Shown one piece after another: positions 1 to 5,873 of a stretch of 6,148 nt of DNA (within the stretch, counting starts at the first letter, position 1; every line of letters begins with the position of its first letter). The stretch is from Bacteroidales bacterium (GTDB lineage: Bacteria; Bacteroidota; Bacteroidia; Bacteroidales; Tenuifilaceae). A program made the translations under genes and the position numbers. The stretch covers positions 1 to 6,148 of the forward strand of contig WBUV01000203.1 of the NCBI GenBank assembly GCA_008933525.1. Reading direction: 5' to 3'. The notes below the pieces were generated by a model, which was not told where the DNA came from, did no database searches, and saw only the letters and a list, made by a program, of their open reading frames with translations.

Positions 1-241
1 TTACTAGAGCGTACTTAGCACCTTTTTCAGTATTTTCATCGAGTTTGATAGGTGACGCATCTTTCTCAGTAAGTTTGAATTTCTCAATCTCATCGGCAGG
101 ACGAGTATCGAGCATTGCAAAATCAGGACGAAGACTCCAGTTAAGTTGTTCATCCTTAGTTGTTTGATCATCTTCTTTTGAACAGCCCTGTAAAATAGCT
201 CCAGCAAACAATGCCATGTAAATCAATTTTCTTGTTTTCAT
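1..241 (-). CDS. Putative surface-exposed lipoprotein, N-terminal part (cut by window edge)
   Basis: The ATG is at 241-239 and the frame stays open for 80 codons to the left edge, so only the N-terminus is seen. It begins MKTRKLIYMALFAGAILQGC: a basic n-region, a hydrophobic core at about residues 6-17 and a lipobox L-Q-G-C with the lipidated cysteine at residue 20. This is a type II signal peptide. The residues after the cysteine are S-K-E-D-D-Q, which fits the K-(D/E)2 lipoprotein export signal known in Bacteroidota, so surface display is inferred. The visible mature part is hydrophilic and rich in Asp, Glu and Lys, and I recognise no domain. An overlapping 67-codon frame on the same strand (4-207) has no signal peptide and is rejected in favour of this one. 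Function is unknown. The gene is divergent from the FtsX-type permease. Confidence 0.8.
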   Translation of the reverse strand, partial: MKTRKLIYMALFAGAILQGCSKEDDQTTKDEQLNWSLRPDFAMLDTRPADEIEKFKLTEKDASPIKLDENTEKGAKYALV

Positions 242-405
242 TTTTTAATTAGTTTAGGTTGGTTAATTTTAAAACATTCACAATTTAATTCACTAGTTGT
301 TTGTTAGTTAAGGCCATCGACAAAAGGAACTGATCTACACAAATAATACTTTGATCTCCGAATGTGGGATATAATTATTTGATTTGTAATTAATACCTGA
401 GAGGG

Positions 406-429
406 CGATAGGGTTGTAAAAAACTATCG
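406..429. repeat. Small inverted repeat CGATAG-N12-CTATCG
   Basis: CGATAG (406-411) and CTATCG (424-429) are perfect inverted copies with a 12-base A-rich spacer. The repeat sits just upstream of the -7-like box of the permease gene and its spacer contains the nearest TTG. It could be an operator or a weak hairpin. A 6-bp repeat can occur by chance in AT-rich intergenic DNA, so a role is only inferred. Confidence 0.35.
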
Positions 430-440
430 GAAAACTTTTC

Positions 441-448
441 TACTTTTA
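441..448 (+). promoter_or_regulatory. Candidate -7 promoter element for the FtsX-type permease
   Basis: TACTTTTA matches the Bacteroidota -7 consensus TAnnTTTG in all but the last base. The nearest TTG (414-416) is 24 bases upstream, longer than the usual spacing of about 19-21, so the -33 element is uncertain. If used, transcription would start only about 10-13 bases before the GTG start at 466, giving a very short leader. Confidence 0.4.
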
Positions 449-465
449 CAGTAAATCAGAATAGG

Positions 466-1707
466 GTGAATTTCGAGAACTTTCTAGCAAAACGATTCTT
501 AAAGGGGGCCGATGGGGTTGGCCTTTCTAAACCATTTATTCGAATATCGATAATTTCGGTTGCTCTTAGCTTAGCAATTATGATTATTGCTATAGCAATT
601 ATTACTGGATTTAAGAGCGAAATTAAATCTAAAGTTGTTGGTTTTGGAAGTCATGTACAAATAACAAATTATGACAGCAATCAATCCTTCGAAGGTCAGC
701 CAATTCCCTCTGATCTAGCATGCATCAAAGATGTTAAGAGGATTGATGGTATTGCCCATATTCAGGTATTTGGAACAAAGGCAGGAATTATTAAAACCGA
801 TACAGATATTCAGGGAATTGTTCTCAAAGGAATTGCAAAGGATTTCAACTGGTCTTTTTTTCAACAAAATTTAGTTGAAGGAGAAGTTTTTAGTATAGAT
901 GATTCTGTTACAACGAATAGTACAATAATATCGAAGACACTTGCTGGCTTACTAAAGCTTAAGGTGGGCGATTCGTACGATATGTTTTTTGTTCAAGAAC
1001 CTACTCGCTTTAGGCGATTTATTGTATCTGGCATCTACGATACTAAGATGGTTGAGTTCGACAAAATGTTTGTGCTTTGCGATTTGAAGCATATTCAAAA
1101 ATTGAACGGTTGGAAAGCCAATCAGGTTACCGGTTACGAAATTCTGGTTGATGATTTGGATAAGGTTGTTGATCTGGCCATTGAGGTCGACGATATAGTT
1201 GGCTTTGTTTTTCTTGACGACGATTCACGCCTTAAAGTTCAAAGCATAGTGGATAAGTATCCAAATATTTTTGATTGGCTGGGTTTGCAGGATATAAACG
1301 CTGCGGTATTAATTATCTTAATGCTTCTTGTAGCGGGTATTAATATGATTTCGGGGTTGTTAATTATTATCCTTGAGCGTACAGGTACAATTGGCTTGTT
1401 AAAAGCACTGGGATCGAGTAACGAAAGTATTCAGAAGATTTTTTTAATACAATCATCGTATATAATGATTAAAGGGTTGATAATTGGGACTATCCTTGGT
1501 ATTGCTATTTGTCTTGTTCAAAAACATTTTGGTATTGCAAAACTCGACGAAGAGTTCTATTTTCTGTCAGTGGTGCCAATTAACCTAAACTTTGTGCATG
1601 TCATAGTTTTGAATGCTATGGCATTTCTTGTCGGAATGGCAATGCTAGTATTACCATCGATGGTAGTCTCAAGAATTAGTCCGGATAAAACACTTAAATT
1701 CGACTAA
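466..1707 (+). CDS. LolC/LolE-type FtsX-family ABC transporter permease
   Basis: This 413-residue inner-membrane protein has the layout of LolC/LolE and related permeases: TM1 at about residues 24-48, a large periplasmic domain (about 49-275, MacB-PCD-like) and three C-terminal TMs (about 279-303, 325-351, 375-402). The cytoplasmic coupling segment after TM2 is clear: ILERTGTIGLLKALGSSNES (302-321), matching the E+T..IG.LKALG signature that contacts the ATPase. The end ISPDKTLKFD also matches the family's conserved tail. LolCDE extracts lipoproteins from the inner membrane for transfer to LolA, and that role is likely here, but antimicrobial or other substrate export by a related permease cannot be excluded. 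No ATPase (LolD) gene lies in the window. The start is GTG, because no ATG lies between it and the upstream in-frame stop at 409-411, and MNFENFLAKRFL fits the family N-terminus. No Shine-Dalgarno is visible. Confidence 0.88.
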   Translation: MNFENFLAKRFLKGADGVGLSKPFIRISIISVALSLAIMIIAIAIITGFKSEIKSKVVGFGSHVQITNYDSNQSFEGQPIPSDLACIKDVKRIDGIAHIQVFGTKAGIIKTDTDIQGIVLKGIAKDFNWSFFQQNLVEGEVFSIDDSVTTNSTIISKTLAGLLKLKVGDSYDMFFVQEPTRFRRFIVSGIYDTKMVEFDKMFVLCDLKHIQKLNGWKANQVTGYEILVDDLDKVVDLAIEVDDIVGFVFLDDDSRLKVQSIVDKYPNIFDWLGLQDINAAVLIILMLLVAGINMISGLLIIILERTGTIGLLKALGSSNESIQKIFLIQSSYIMIKGLIIGTILGIAICLVQKHFGIAKLDEEFYFLSVVPINLNFVHVIVLNAMAFLVGMAMLVLPSMVVSRISPDKTLKFD

Positions 1708-1711
1708 ACAG

Positions 1712-1744
1712 CCTACAAGTAGCCGTAAGCATCGGCCAAGTAGG
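1712..1744. terminator. Possible nested stem-loop at the convergent gene ends
   Basis: CCTAC (1712-1716) pairs with GTAGG (1740-1744), and inside it GCCG (1722-1725) pairs with CGGC (1733-1736) around a 7-base loop, with an unpaired internal loop between the two stems. It lies in the last codons of the anion permease gene, just past the stop of the plus-strand permease gene. Since only five bases separate the two stop codons, any terminator must sit inside coding sequence, and this is the only candidate I saw. There is no T-tract and the stem is interrupted, so support is weak. Confidence 0.25.
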
Positions 1745-2753
1745 TTAAGTACCACGAAAGGAAGAATGCAATGAGTGGTGCAATAAGCCACATCACAAAA
1801 AACTTTCGGACCTCTGTTTTCTTGAAAATATTCTTTCGGCCAAGCCGGGCAACTCCTATTCCAAGTATAGCCGCAACGTTTAATTGAACCAAGGAGGTAG
1901 GGATTCCCTTAAAAATTGAGGCAGCCAAAAGCAGCGATGCGGAAATAAATGCAATAACAACAGCTTCGATTTTTCCAAACAGGAATAGTTCTTTACCTGT
2001 ATTGCGTAGTATTTTATCGCCAAAAATAGAACTTCCAATACCAAAGCTCGGAGCCACCACCATGGTTGCCATTATCATTACAAGAGTCAGAATTCTACCC
2101 GAAGCATGATGAATGTTTAGTTCGTTAAGTGTCATTGTTGTAAGTGGCCCGCTGGCATTGGCTACGTTATTGGCGCCAATGGAGAATGCAACGTACATCG
2201 ACATTCCAATAATCAACCCTCTGAGCACGTAGTGATCGTTCAGTTTTGCAGATATTGTATATCCCCGTCGGCGTAAAGGTTTGTATATATATTTACCAAT
2301 TAGGAAACTTAGAATAAAGGCAATAATTGGTAAAATGAACCAAGTTGGTATAACCTCAAAGAATAGTTTGTGCGATGAAAATTCATTGAAGTAAAGCCCT
2401 GGTGCAACTACGGCCAAAACGGTGGATTGACTTGTTGATTGCGGTACCCCAAACAAATTGGCTATTAACAGCGATATGGCAACAGAAAAAAGTATGATTG
2501 AAACTTGTGCGTAGTTCATTAAATCAGGGTTAATTAATCCCTCTCCAACTGTTCTAGCGGTGGCTTTCCCGGCAATAACAGCACCTAAAAACACCATCAA
2601 TCCGAATAAGCCCGGAATGGCATTCTTTTTTAGAATATTTGCCCCATACGCCGCAGAGAATGCAGGACCAGTACCGCTACCACCCATTGTAACAGCAAGA
2701 AACATCGAAACGAGAAAGGGAATAATTAAATGGCTAAAAATTAGAGCATCCAT
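1713..2753 (-). CDS. PiT-family inorganic anion permease (phosphate or sulfate)
   Basis: This 346-residue, roughly ten-TM inner-membrane protein has the inverted-repeat layout of the PiT family (PF01384). The second-repeat signature is SIGANNVANASGPL (191-204). The family's P-x-S-T-S segment appears as GVPQSTSQSTV (102-112), with its counterpart GIPTSLVQLNV at 283-293. The cytoplasmic loop between halves (about 155-172) is basic (KPLRRRG). In the first repeat the usual GANDxANA is replaced by MGGSGTGPAFSAAYGAN (23-39), and the second has GANN rather than GAND. From memory, this resembles Bacillus subtilis CysP, a PiT-family sulfate permease, more than phosphate transporters. No PhoU/DUF47-like partner, common beside phosphate PiTs, is visible. 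Substrate is therefore left open. The ATG at 2753-2751 is the only reasonable start, because an in-frame stop lies two codons upstream (2759-2757). The gene converges on the FtsX-type permease gene with a 5-base gap. Confidence 0.85.
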   Translation of the reverse strand: MDALIFSHLIIPFLVSMFLAVTMGGSGTGPAFSAAYGANILKKNAIPGLFGLMVFLGAVIAGKATARTVGEGLINPDLMNYAQVSIILFSVAISLLIANLFGVPQSTSQSTVLAVVAPGLYFNEFSSHKLFFEVIPTWFILPIIAFILSFLIGKYIYKPLRRRGYTISAKLNDHYVLRGLIIGMSMYVAFSIGANNVANASGPLTTMTLNELNIHHASGRILTLVMIMATMVVAPSFGIGSSIFGDKILRNTGKELFLFGKIEAVVIAFISASLLLAASIFKGIPTSLVQLNVAAILGIGVARLGRKNIFKKTEVRKFFVMWLIAPLIAFFLSWYLTYLADAYGYL

Positions 2754-2788
2754 AGTTCAACATGTTCAGAGTTTTACTCAACGCATTA

Positions 2789-2796
2789 CAAATATA
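2789..2796 (-). promoter_or_regulatory. -7 promoter element for the anion permease gene
   Basis: Read on the minus strand the sequence is TATATTTG, an exact match to the Bacteroidota -7 consensus TAnnTTTG. It ends 35 bases before the ATG at 2753, giving a leader of about 30 bases. No clear TTTG -33 element is seen at the expected distance. Confidence 0.5.
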
Positions 2797-2831
2797 TGAT
2801 ATTGTTTTTTGCGTTTATTGTTTATTTTTTG

Positions 2832-2851
2832 TTTAGTAAAGGAATACTAAA
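2832..2851. promoter_or_regulatory. Inverted repeat TTTAGTA-N6-TACTAAA, candidate operator
   Basis: Perfect 7-bp arms (2832-2838 and 2845-2851) flank AAGGAA, forming a 20-bp dyad of the size bound by dimeric regulators. Its centre is about 55-60 bases upstream of the inferred start of the anion permease transcript, a plausible activator position. The binding protein is unknown. Confidence 0.4.
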
Positions 2852-2906
2852 TGATATCGCATTAAAAACATTGATATTTAAGCAAACAGAGTTTCTTTGC
2901 CTTTAA

Positions 2907-2920
2907 TTGATATATATCAA
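2907..2920. promoter_or_regulatory. FNR/CRP-type palindrome TTGATATATATCAA
   Basis: This perfect 14-bp palindrome matches the classical FNR consensus TTGAT-N4-ATCAA in every fixed position. Its centre lies about 90-95 bases upstream of the inferred AsmA transcript start and about 130 bases upstream of the anion permease start. CRP/FNR-family regulators are common in Bacteroidota, so control by one of them is plausible, but the site alone does not show which regulator or which gene. Confidence 0.45.
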
Positions 2921-2995
2921 AATAGAAGTCGGGGTTACTTTAGATTGGACTCGATAGTTTTTCAAGTTATTAATTCAAAATCTATTATATTAAAC

Positions 2996-3003
2996 TAAAT
3001 TTG
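2996..3003 (+). promoter_or_regulatory. -7 promoter element for the AsmA-family gene
   Basis: TAAATTTG is an exact match to TAnnTTTG, placed 43 bases before the ATG at 3047, which implies a leader of about 35-40 bases. The -33 region has no good TTTG at the normal spacing, which may mean activator dependence. Confidence 0.5.
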
Positions 3004-3046
3004 TTTATAGCAATTTATTGGTTGTAACTCTATTAAATTTCTGAAT

Positions 3047-5824
3047 ATGAAAAAAATAATAAAATGGTTTCTTAGGATCCTACTAGTATTAATAGTGCTG
3101 TTTATTGCCGCAGCAATTATTGTTCCTATTGTTTTTAAGCCTCAACTAATGCAGATTGCAAAAACTGAAATTAATAAGAATGTCAATGCAAATGTTGAAT
3201 TCGACGATTTTCAGGTTTCACTAATTAAAGGTTTTCCAAACCTTTATATCGGACTTAAGGGATTGAGCGTTGTTGGAGTTGATAGCTTTGCTAACGATAC
3301 GCTTGTTGCATTCAAGGAATTCAGCGTTAAGGTGAATATTTGGAGCGTTATTGATATGCAAAACATTGAGGTGAAGTCAATTTTGCTCGACGAGGCTAGG
3401 CTAAAAGCCCGGATTACCAAGGAAGGACTTGTCAACTGGGATATTGCCAAAACTTTAGGGGCTCCAGAAACTGAAGTGGAAGATACTGCTGCAAGTTCAC
3501 CTGTAAATACAAAAGTCGCATTGAAAAAGTTTGAAATTCGAAACTCAAATATTGCGTATATTGATGATTCATCGAATATGTCATCAACGATTCGCAACTT
3601 CAACCTATTACTATCGGGTAATATGGGGATGAGCCAAACCGATTTGGATCTTAAAACATCCATCGAGGCACTGAATTTTACCATGGATGGACTAAATTAC
3701 ATGAAGGATGCAAACCTTGAGTTTAATGCAGTTATTGGTGCAAATCTGGATAGCAGCATTTACACTTTCAAAGACAATAAGTTTAGAATTAATCAACTAG
3801 CCCTACTTTTTGAGGGTTTGGTGAAAATGCCTGGCAATGATATTGATATCGATATTAAGTTTAGTACGCCATCAACTGATTTTAAAGCAATTCTATCAAT
3901 GGTCCCAGCAATTTATATGCAGGATTTTGCAGGGCTAAAAACCTCGGGAAAATTCGGTATCGATGGTTTTGTAAAGGGAATTATGAACGACTCAATAATG
4001 CCCAATGCATCGATCGATCTATTTGTTGAGAACGGAATGTTCCAGTACCCCGATTTGCCCAAATCGGTTAATAATGTAAATGTTAGCACCAAGGTATGGT
4101 TCGATGGAACCAATATGGATAACACAACGGTTAATGTTGATAAATTCCATCTAGAGTTGGGAAGTAATCCGTTTGATGCTCGCCTATACATTGCAACTCC
4201 CATGAGCGATATGCAGATTGATGGAAATATCACCGGGAGAATAGATTTCTCAACTTTAGCCGATGCAATTCCTTTGGATAGCATGACCATTGTTGGTCTT
4301 TTGGATGCGAATTTGGACTTTGCTGGTAAACTTTCGTATATAGAGAAAGAGGATTATGAGAAGTTCAAGGCAGATGGATCATTACGCCTAACAAACTTTG
4401 TGTTCACCAGTACCGATTTGCCTCAGGGATTTAAGATAAACGAAACCGTTCTAAACTTCTCGCCTAAGTTTGTTGATTTAGCCAAATTCGACAGCCAAAT
4501 TGGCAAGAGCGATCTTAAAATGAATGGACGGTTGGAAAATTTCATCCCCTATGTATTCAAAAATGAAACAGTTAGAGGCAATCTAAATGTTACATCCAGT
4601 TTGTTTGATGCTAATGAATTCATGGCAGGCGAAACAACCGAAACAGTTGAGCCTGAAGATACATCAGCTATGAGCGTTATTGAGATTCCAAGTAACGTTA
4701 ACTTTAACCTAAAGGTGAATATGGCTCATATCCTTTACGATAAGCTCGATATCAGCAATTTAAATGGCGATTTAATTGTGAAAGATGGTCTGGTTGATAT
4801 GAAAAACCTAGGAATGAATTTGCTAGATGGGTCGATGGTTATGAGCGGTAGATACAATCCTCAGGATGTTAAAGCACCTAAAGTGGATTTTGACTTCAAT
4901 ATGAAAAATATCGATATTCCTTCTGCGTTTAAGGCATTCTCGTCACTTCAAAAAATGGCTCCGGCAGCAAAGGATATGACTGGTAAAGTATCGACTCAAT
5001 TCAAGTTTATTTCCACTCTCGATACCACAATGATGCCAGTTATGAACAGTATAGATGCATACGGCAAACTTCAATCTAACGAAATCGGATTTAAAGATTC
5101 TAAAATGTTCGGCAAACTTGCTGATTTATTGAAGAATGATAAATACCGTAACCCATCAATGAAGGATGTCAACATCAGCTTTAAAATTAAGGATGGACGG
5201 GTTTACATTGAGCCTTTCGATACAAAGATTGTGGATACAAAAATGAACTTTGGAGGTGATATGGGCTTGGATCAAACCCTGAATTTCAAAGCAAAGATGA
5301 CCGTTCCTGCTTCTTACCTAGGTGCTGCTGCCGATTTAGTAAGTAAACTCTCAGGTATAGCAGTTCCAAAACCAACCGACGATGTTAAATTAAACATAAA
5401 GATTGGTGGAACAACCGATAAACCAGATGTGGGATTTGATAAGGGCGATTCATCGTCCGAATCCAAAAGTTCAACAAAGGGAGTTGCAGACCAAAAGATT
5501 GATGAAGCCAAGGTTGAGGCACGAAAAAAATCAAAGGAAGAAGCCGACAAACTAATTGCAGATGCTGAAAAGGAGGCTGCAAAAATTCGTGAGGAAGCCG
5601 CCATTTTAGCCGATAAGATTAGAGCCGAAGCAGAAGAGCAAGCAAAAAAGACAGAGGCCGAAGGGAAGAAGAAAGGTCCAATTGCAGAAAAAGTAGCCAA
5701 AGAAGCTGCAAAAGAAATACGTAAGAAAGGCGAAGCCTCAGCTCAAAAAACAATTAGTGAGGCAGATGTCAGGGCAAATCAAGTTATTGAGAAAGCCAAA
5801 GCTGAGGCTGCAAAACTTGAATAG
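3047..5824 (+). CDS. AsmA-family protein with helical C-terminal tail
   Basis: This 925-residue protein has a basic start and one N-terminal TM helix (about residues 8-30), followed by a very long periplasmic region made of short alternating beta-strand segments. The early segment KGFPNLYIGLKGLSVVG (61-77) and the block GKFGIDGFVKG (301-311) are typical of Bacteroidota AsmA proteins; the AsmA-like C-terminal region spans about 550-800. AsmA, TamB and YhdP relatives form groove-like bridges that are thought to move phospholipids between the inner and outer membranes or support outer-membrane assembly, and that is the inferred role here. An acidic Ser/Thr-rich linker occurs at 141-155 and another at 528-542. 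After a Ser/Lys linker (798-812), residues 813-925 form a Lys/Glu/Ala-rich helix with 11-residue periodicity, broken at GKKKGP (873-878). The start ATG follows an exact -7 box and has no Shine-Dalgarno. The gene is probably transcribed alone or with the downstream barrel gene. Confidence 0.87.
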   Translation: MKKIIKWFLRILLVLIVLFIAAAIIVPIVFKPQLMQIAKTEINKNVNANVEFDDFQVSLIKGFPNLYIGLKGLSVVGVDSFANDTLVAFKEFSVKVNIWSVIDMQNIEVKSILLDEARLKARITKEGLVNWDIAKTLGAPETEVEDTAASSPVNTKVALKKFEIRNSNIAYIDDSSNMSSTIRNFNLLLSGNMGMSQTDLDLKTSIEALNFTMDGLNYMKDANLEFNAVIGANLDSSIYTFKDNKFRINQLALLFEGLVKMPGNDIDIDIKFSTPSTDFKAILSMVPAIYMQDFAGLKTSGKFGIDGFVKGIMNDSIMPNASIDLFVENGMFQYPDLPKSVNNVNVSTKVWFDGTNMDNTTVNVDKFHLELGSNPFDARLYIATPMSDMQIDGNITGRIDFSTLADAIPLDSMTIVGLLDANLDFAGKLSYIEKEDYEKFKADGSLRLTNFVFTSTDLPQGFKINETVLNFSPKFVDLAKFDSQIGKSDLKMNGRLENFIPYVFKNETVRGNLNVTSSLFDANEFMAGETTETVEPEDTSAMSVIEIPSNVNFNLKVNMAHILYDKLDISNLNGDLIVKDGLVDMKNLGMNLLDGSMVMSGRYNPQDVKAPKVDFDFNMKNIDIPSAFKAFSSLQKMAPAAKDMTGKVSTQFKFISTLDTTMMPVMNSIDAYGKLQSNEIGFKDSKMFGKLADLLKNDKYRNPSMKDVNISFKIKDGRVYIEPFDTKIVDTKMNFGGDMGLDQTLNFKAKMTVPASYLGAAADLVSKLSGIAVPKPTDDVKLNIKIGGTTDKPDVGFDKGDSSSESKSSTKGVADQKIDEAKVEARKKSKEEADKLIADAEKEAAKIREEAAILADKIRAEAEEQAKKTEAEGKKKGPIAEKVAKEAAKEIRKKGEASAQKTISEADVRANQVIEKAKAEAAKLE
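5537..5668 (+). repeat. Hendecad (11-residue) repeats in the AsmA C-terminal tail
   Basis: Four consecutive 11-residue units align: EEADKLIADAE (831-841), KEAAKIREEAA (842-852), ILADKIRAEAE (853-863) and EQAKKTEAEGK (864-874). Ala at position 3 and Lys at position 5 are constant in all four, with Ile or Leu at position 6 in the first three. Such periodicity gives a long amphipathic or right-handed coiled-coil helix. After the GKKKGP break, the last 22 residues can be cut into two more units, SEADVRANQVI and EKAKAEAAKLE. Confidence 0.65.
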
Positions 5825-5832
5825 AATAAATT

Positions 5833-5858
5833 GAGACCCTCGGAAAAACGAGGGTCTC
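5833..5858 (+). terminator. Perfect 10-bp hairpin after the AsmA gene
   Basis: GAGACCCTCG (5833-5842) and CGAGGGTCTC (5849-5858) are perfect complements around the loop GAAAAA, with seven G-C pairs. It begins nine bases after the AsmA stop codon, so it probably ends or processes that transcript. It is not followed by a T-tract (GCAATTAATG follows), and the next start codon is only 15 bases away, so partial read-through or attenuation is an alternative. Confidence 0.65.
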
Positions 5859-5873
5859 GCAATTAATGAATTT

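Larger units (their letters stand above)
242..465. other. Divergent intergenic region between lipoprotein and permease genes
   Basis: This 224-base AT-rich stretch separates two divergent genes and should hold both promoters. On the plus strand a -7-like box (441-448) and an inverted repeat (406-429) are visible. On the minus strand I find no exact TAnnTTTG; the nearest is TATTATTTG, read on the minus strand within 337-345, which has one extra base of spacing. No RNA gene or small coding frame with a convincing start was seen. Confidence 0.6.
2754..3046. other. Divergent regulatory region between anion permease and AsmA genes
   Basis: These 293 very AT-rich bases lie between two divergent starts. 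They hold a -7 box for each gene, a 7-6-7 inverted repeat nearer the permease gene and a perfect 14-bp palindrome nearer the AsmA gene. A short direct repeat, TTGTTTA, occurs at 2818-2824 and 2829-2835, 11 bases apart. No coding frame or structured RNA was recognised. Confidence 0.6.

Noticed and set aside
4..207. A 67-codon frame on the minus strand at the left edge
   Set aside because: It overlaps, in another frame, the lipoprotein N-terminus that starts at 241 and has a clear signal peptide and lipobox; this frame has no recognisable features.
2560..2799. A 79-codon plus-strand frame across the anion permease start
   Set aside because: It is antisense to conserved PiT coding sequence and runs into the promoter region, with no family-like features.
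3011..3020. CAAT-TT-ATTG dyad in the AsmA leader
   Set aside because: The arms are only four bases long and AT-rich, so a chance origin is likely.
3244..3684. A 146-codon minus-strand frame inside the AsmA gene
   Set aside because: It is a Ser/Thr-rich antisense shadow of a well-supported coding sequence; the same applies to 3913-4290.
5314..5700. Minus-strand frames of 128 and 65 codons opposite the AsmA tail
   Set aside because: The Ala/Ser/Phe-rich translation is what the complement of a Lys/Glu/Ala-rich repeat gives; there is no independent evidence of coding.
5480..5821. The AsmA tail as a separate ATP synthase b-subunit or TolA-like gene fused by error
   Set aside because: The frame is continuous with the AsmA-like region through a natural Ser/Lys linker, and Lys/Glu/Ala-rich helices look alike in unrelated proteins, so no homology is claimed.
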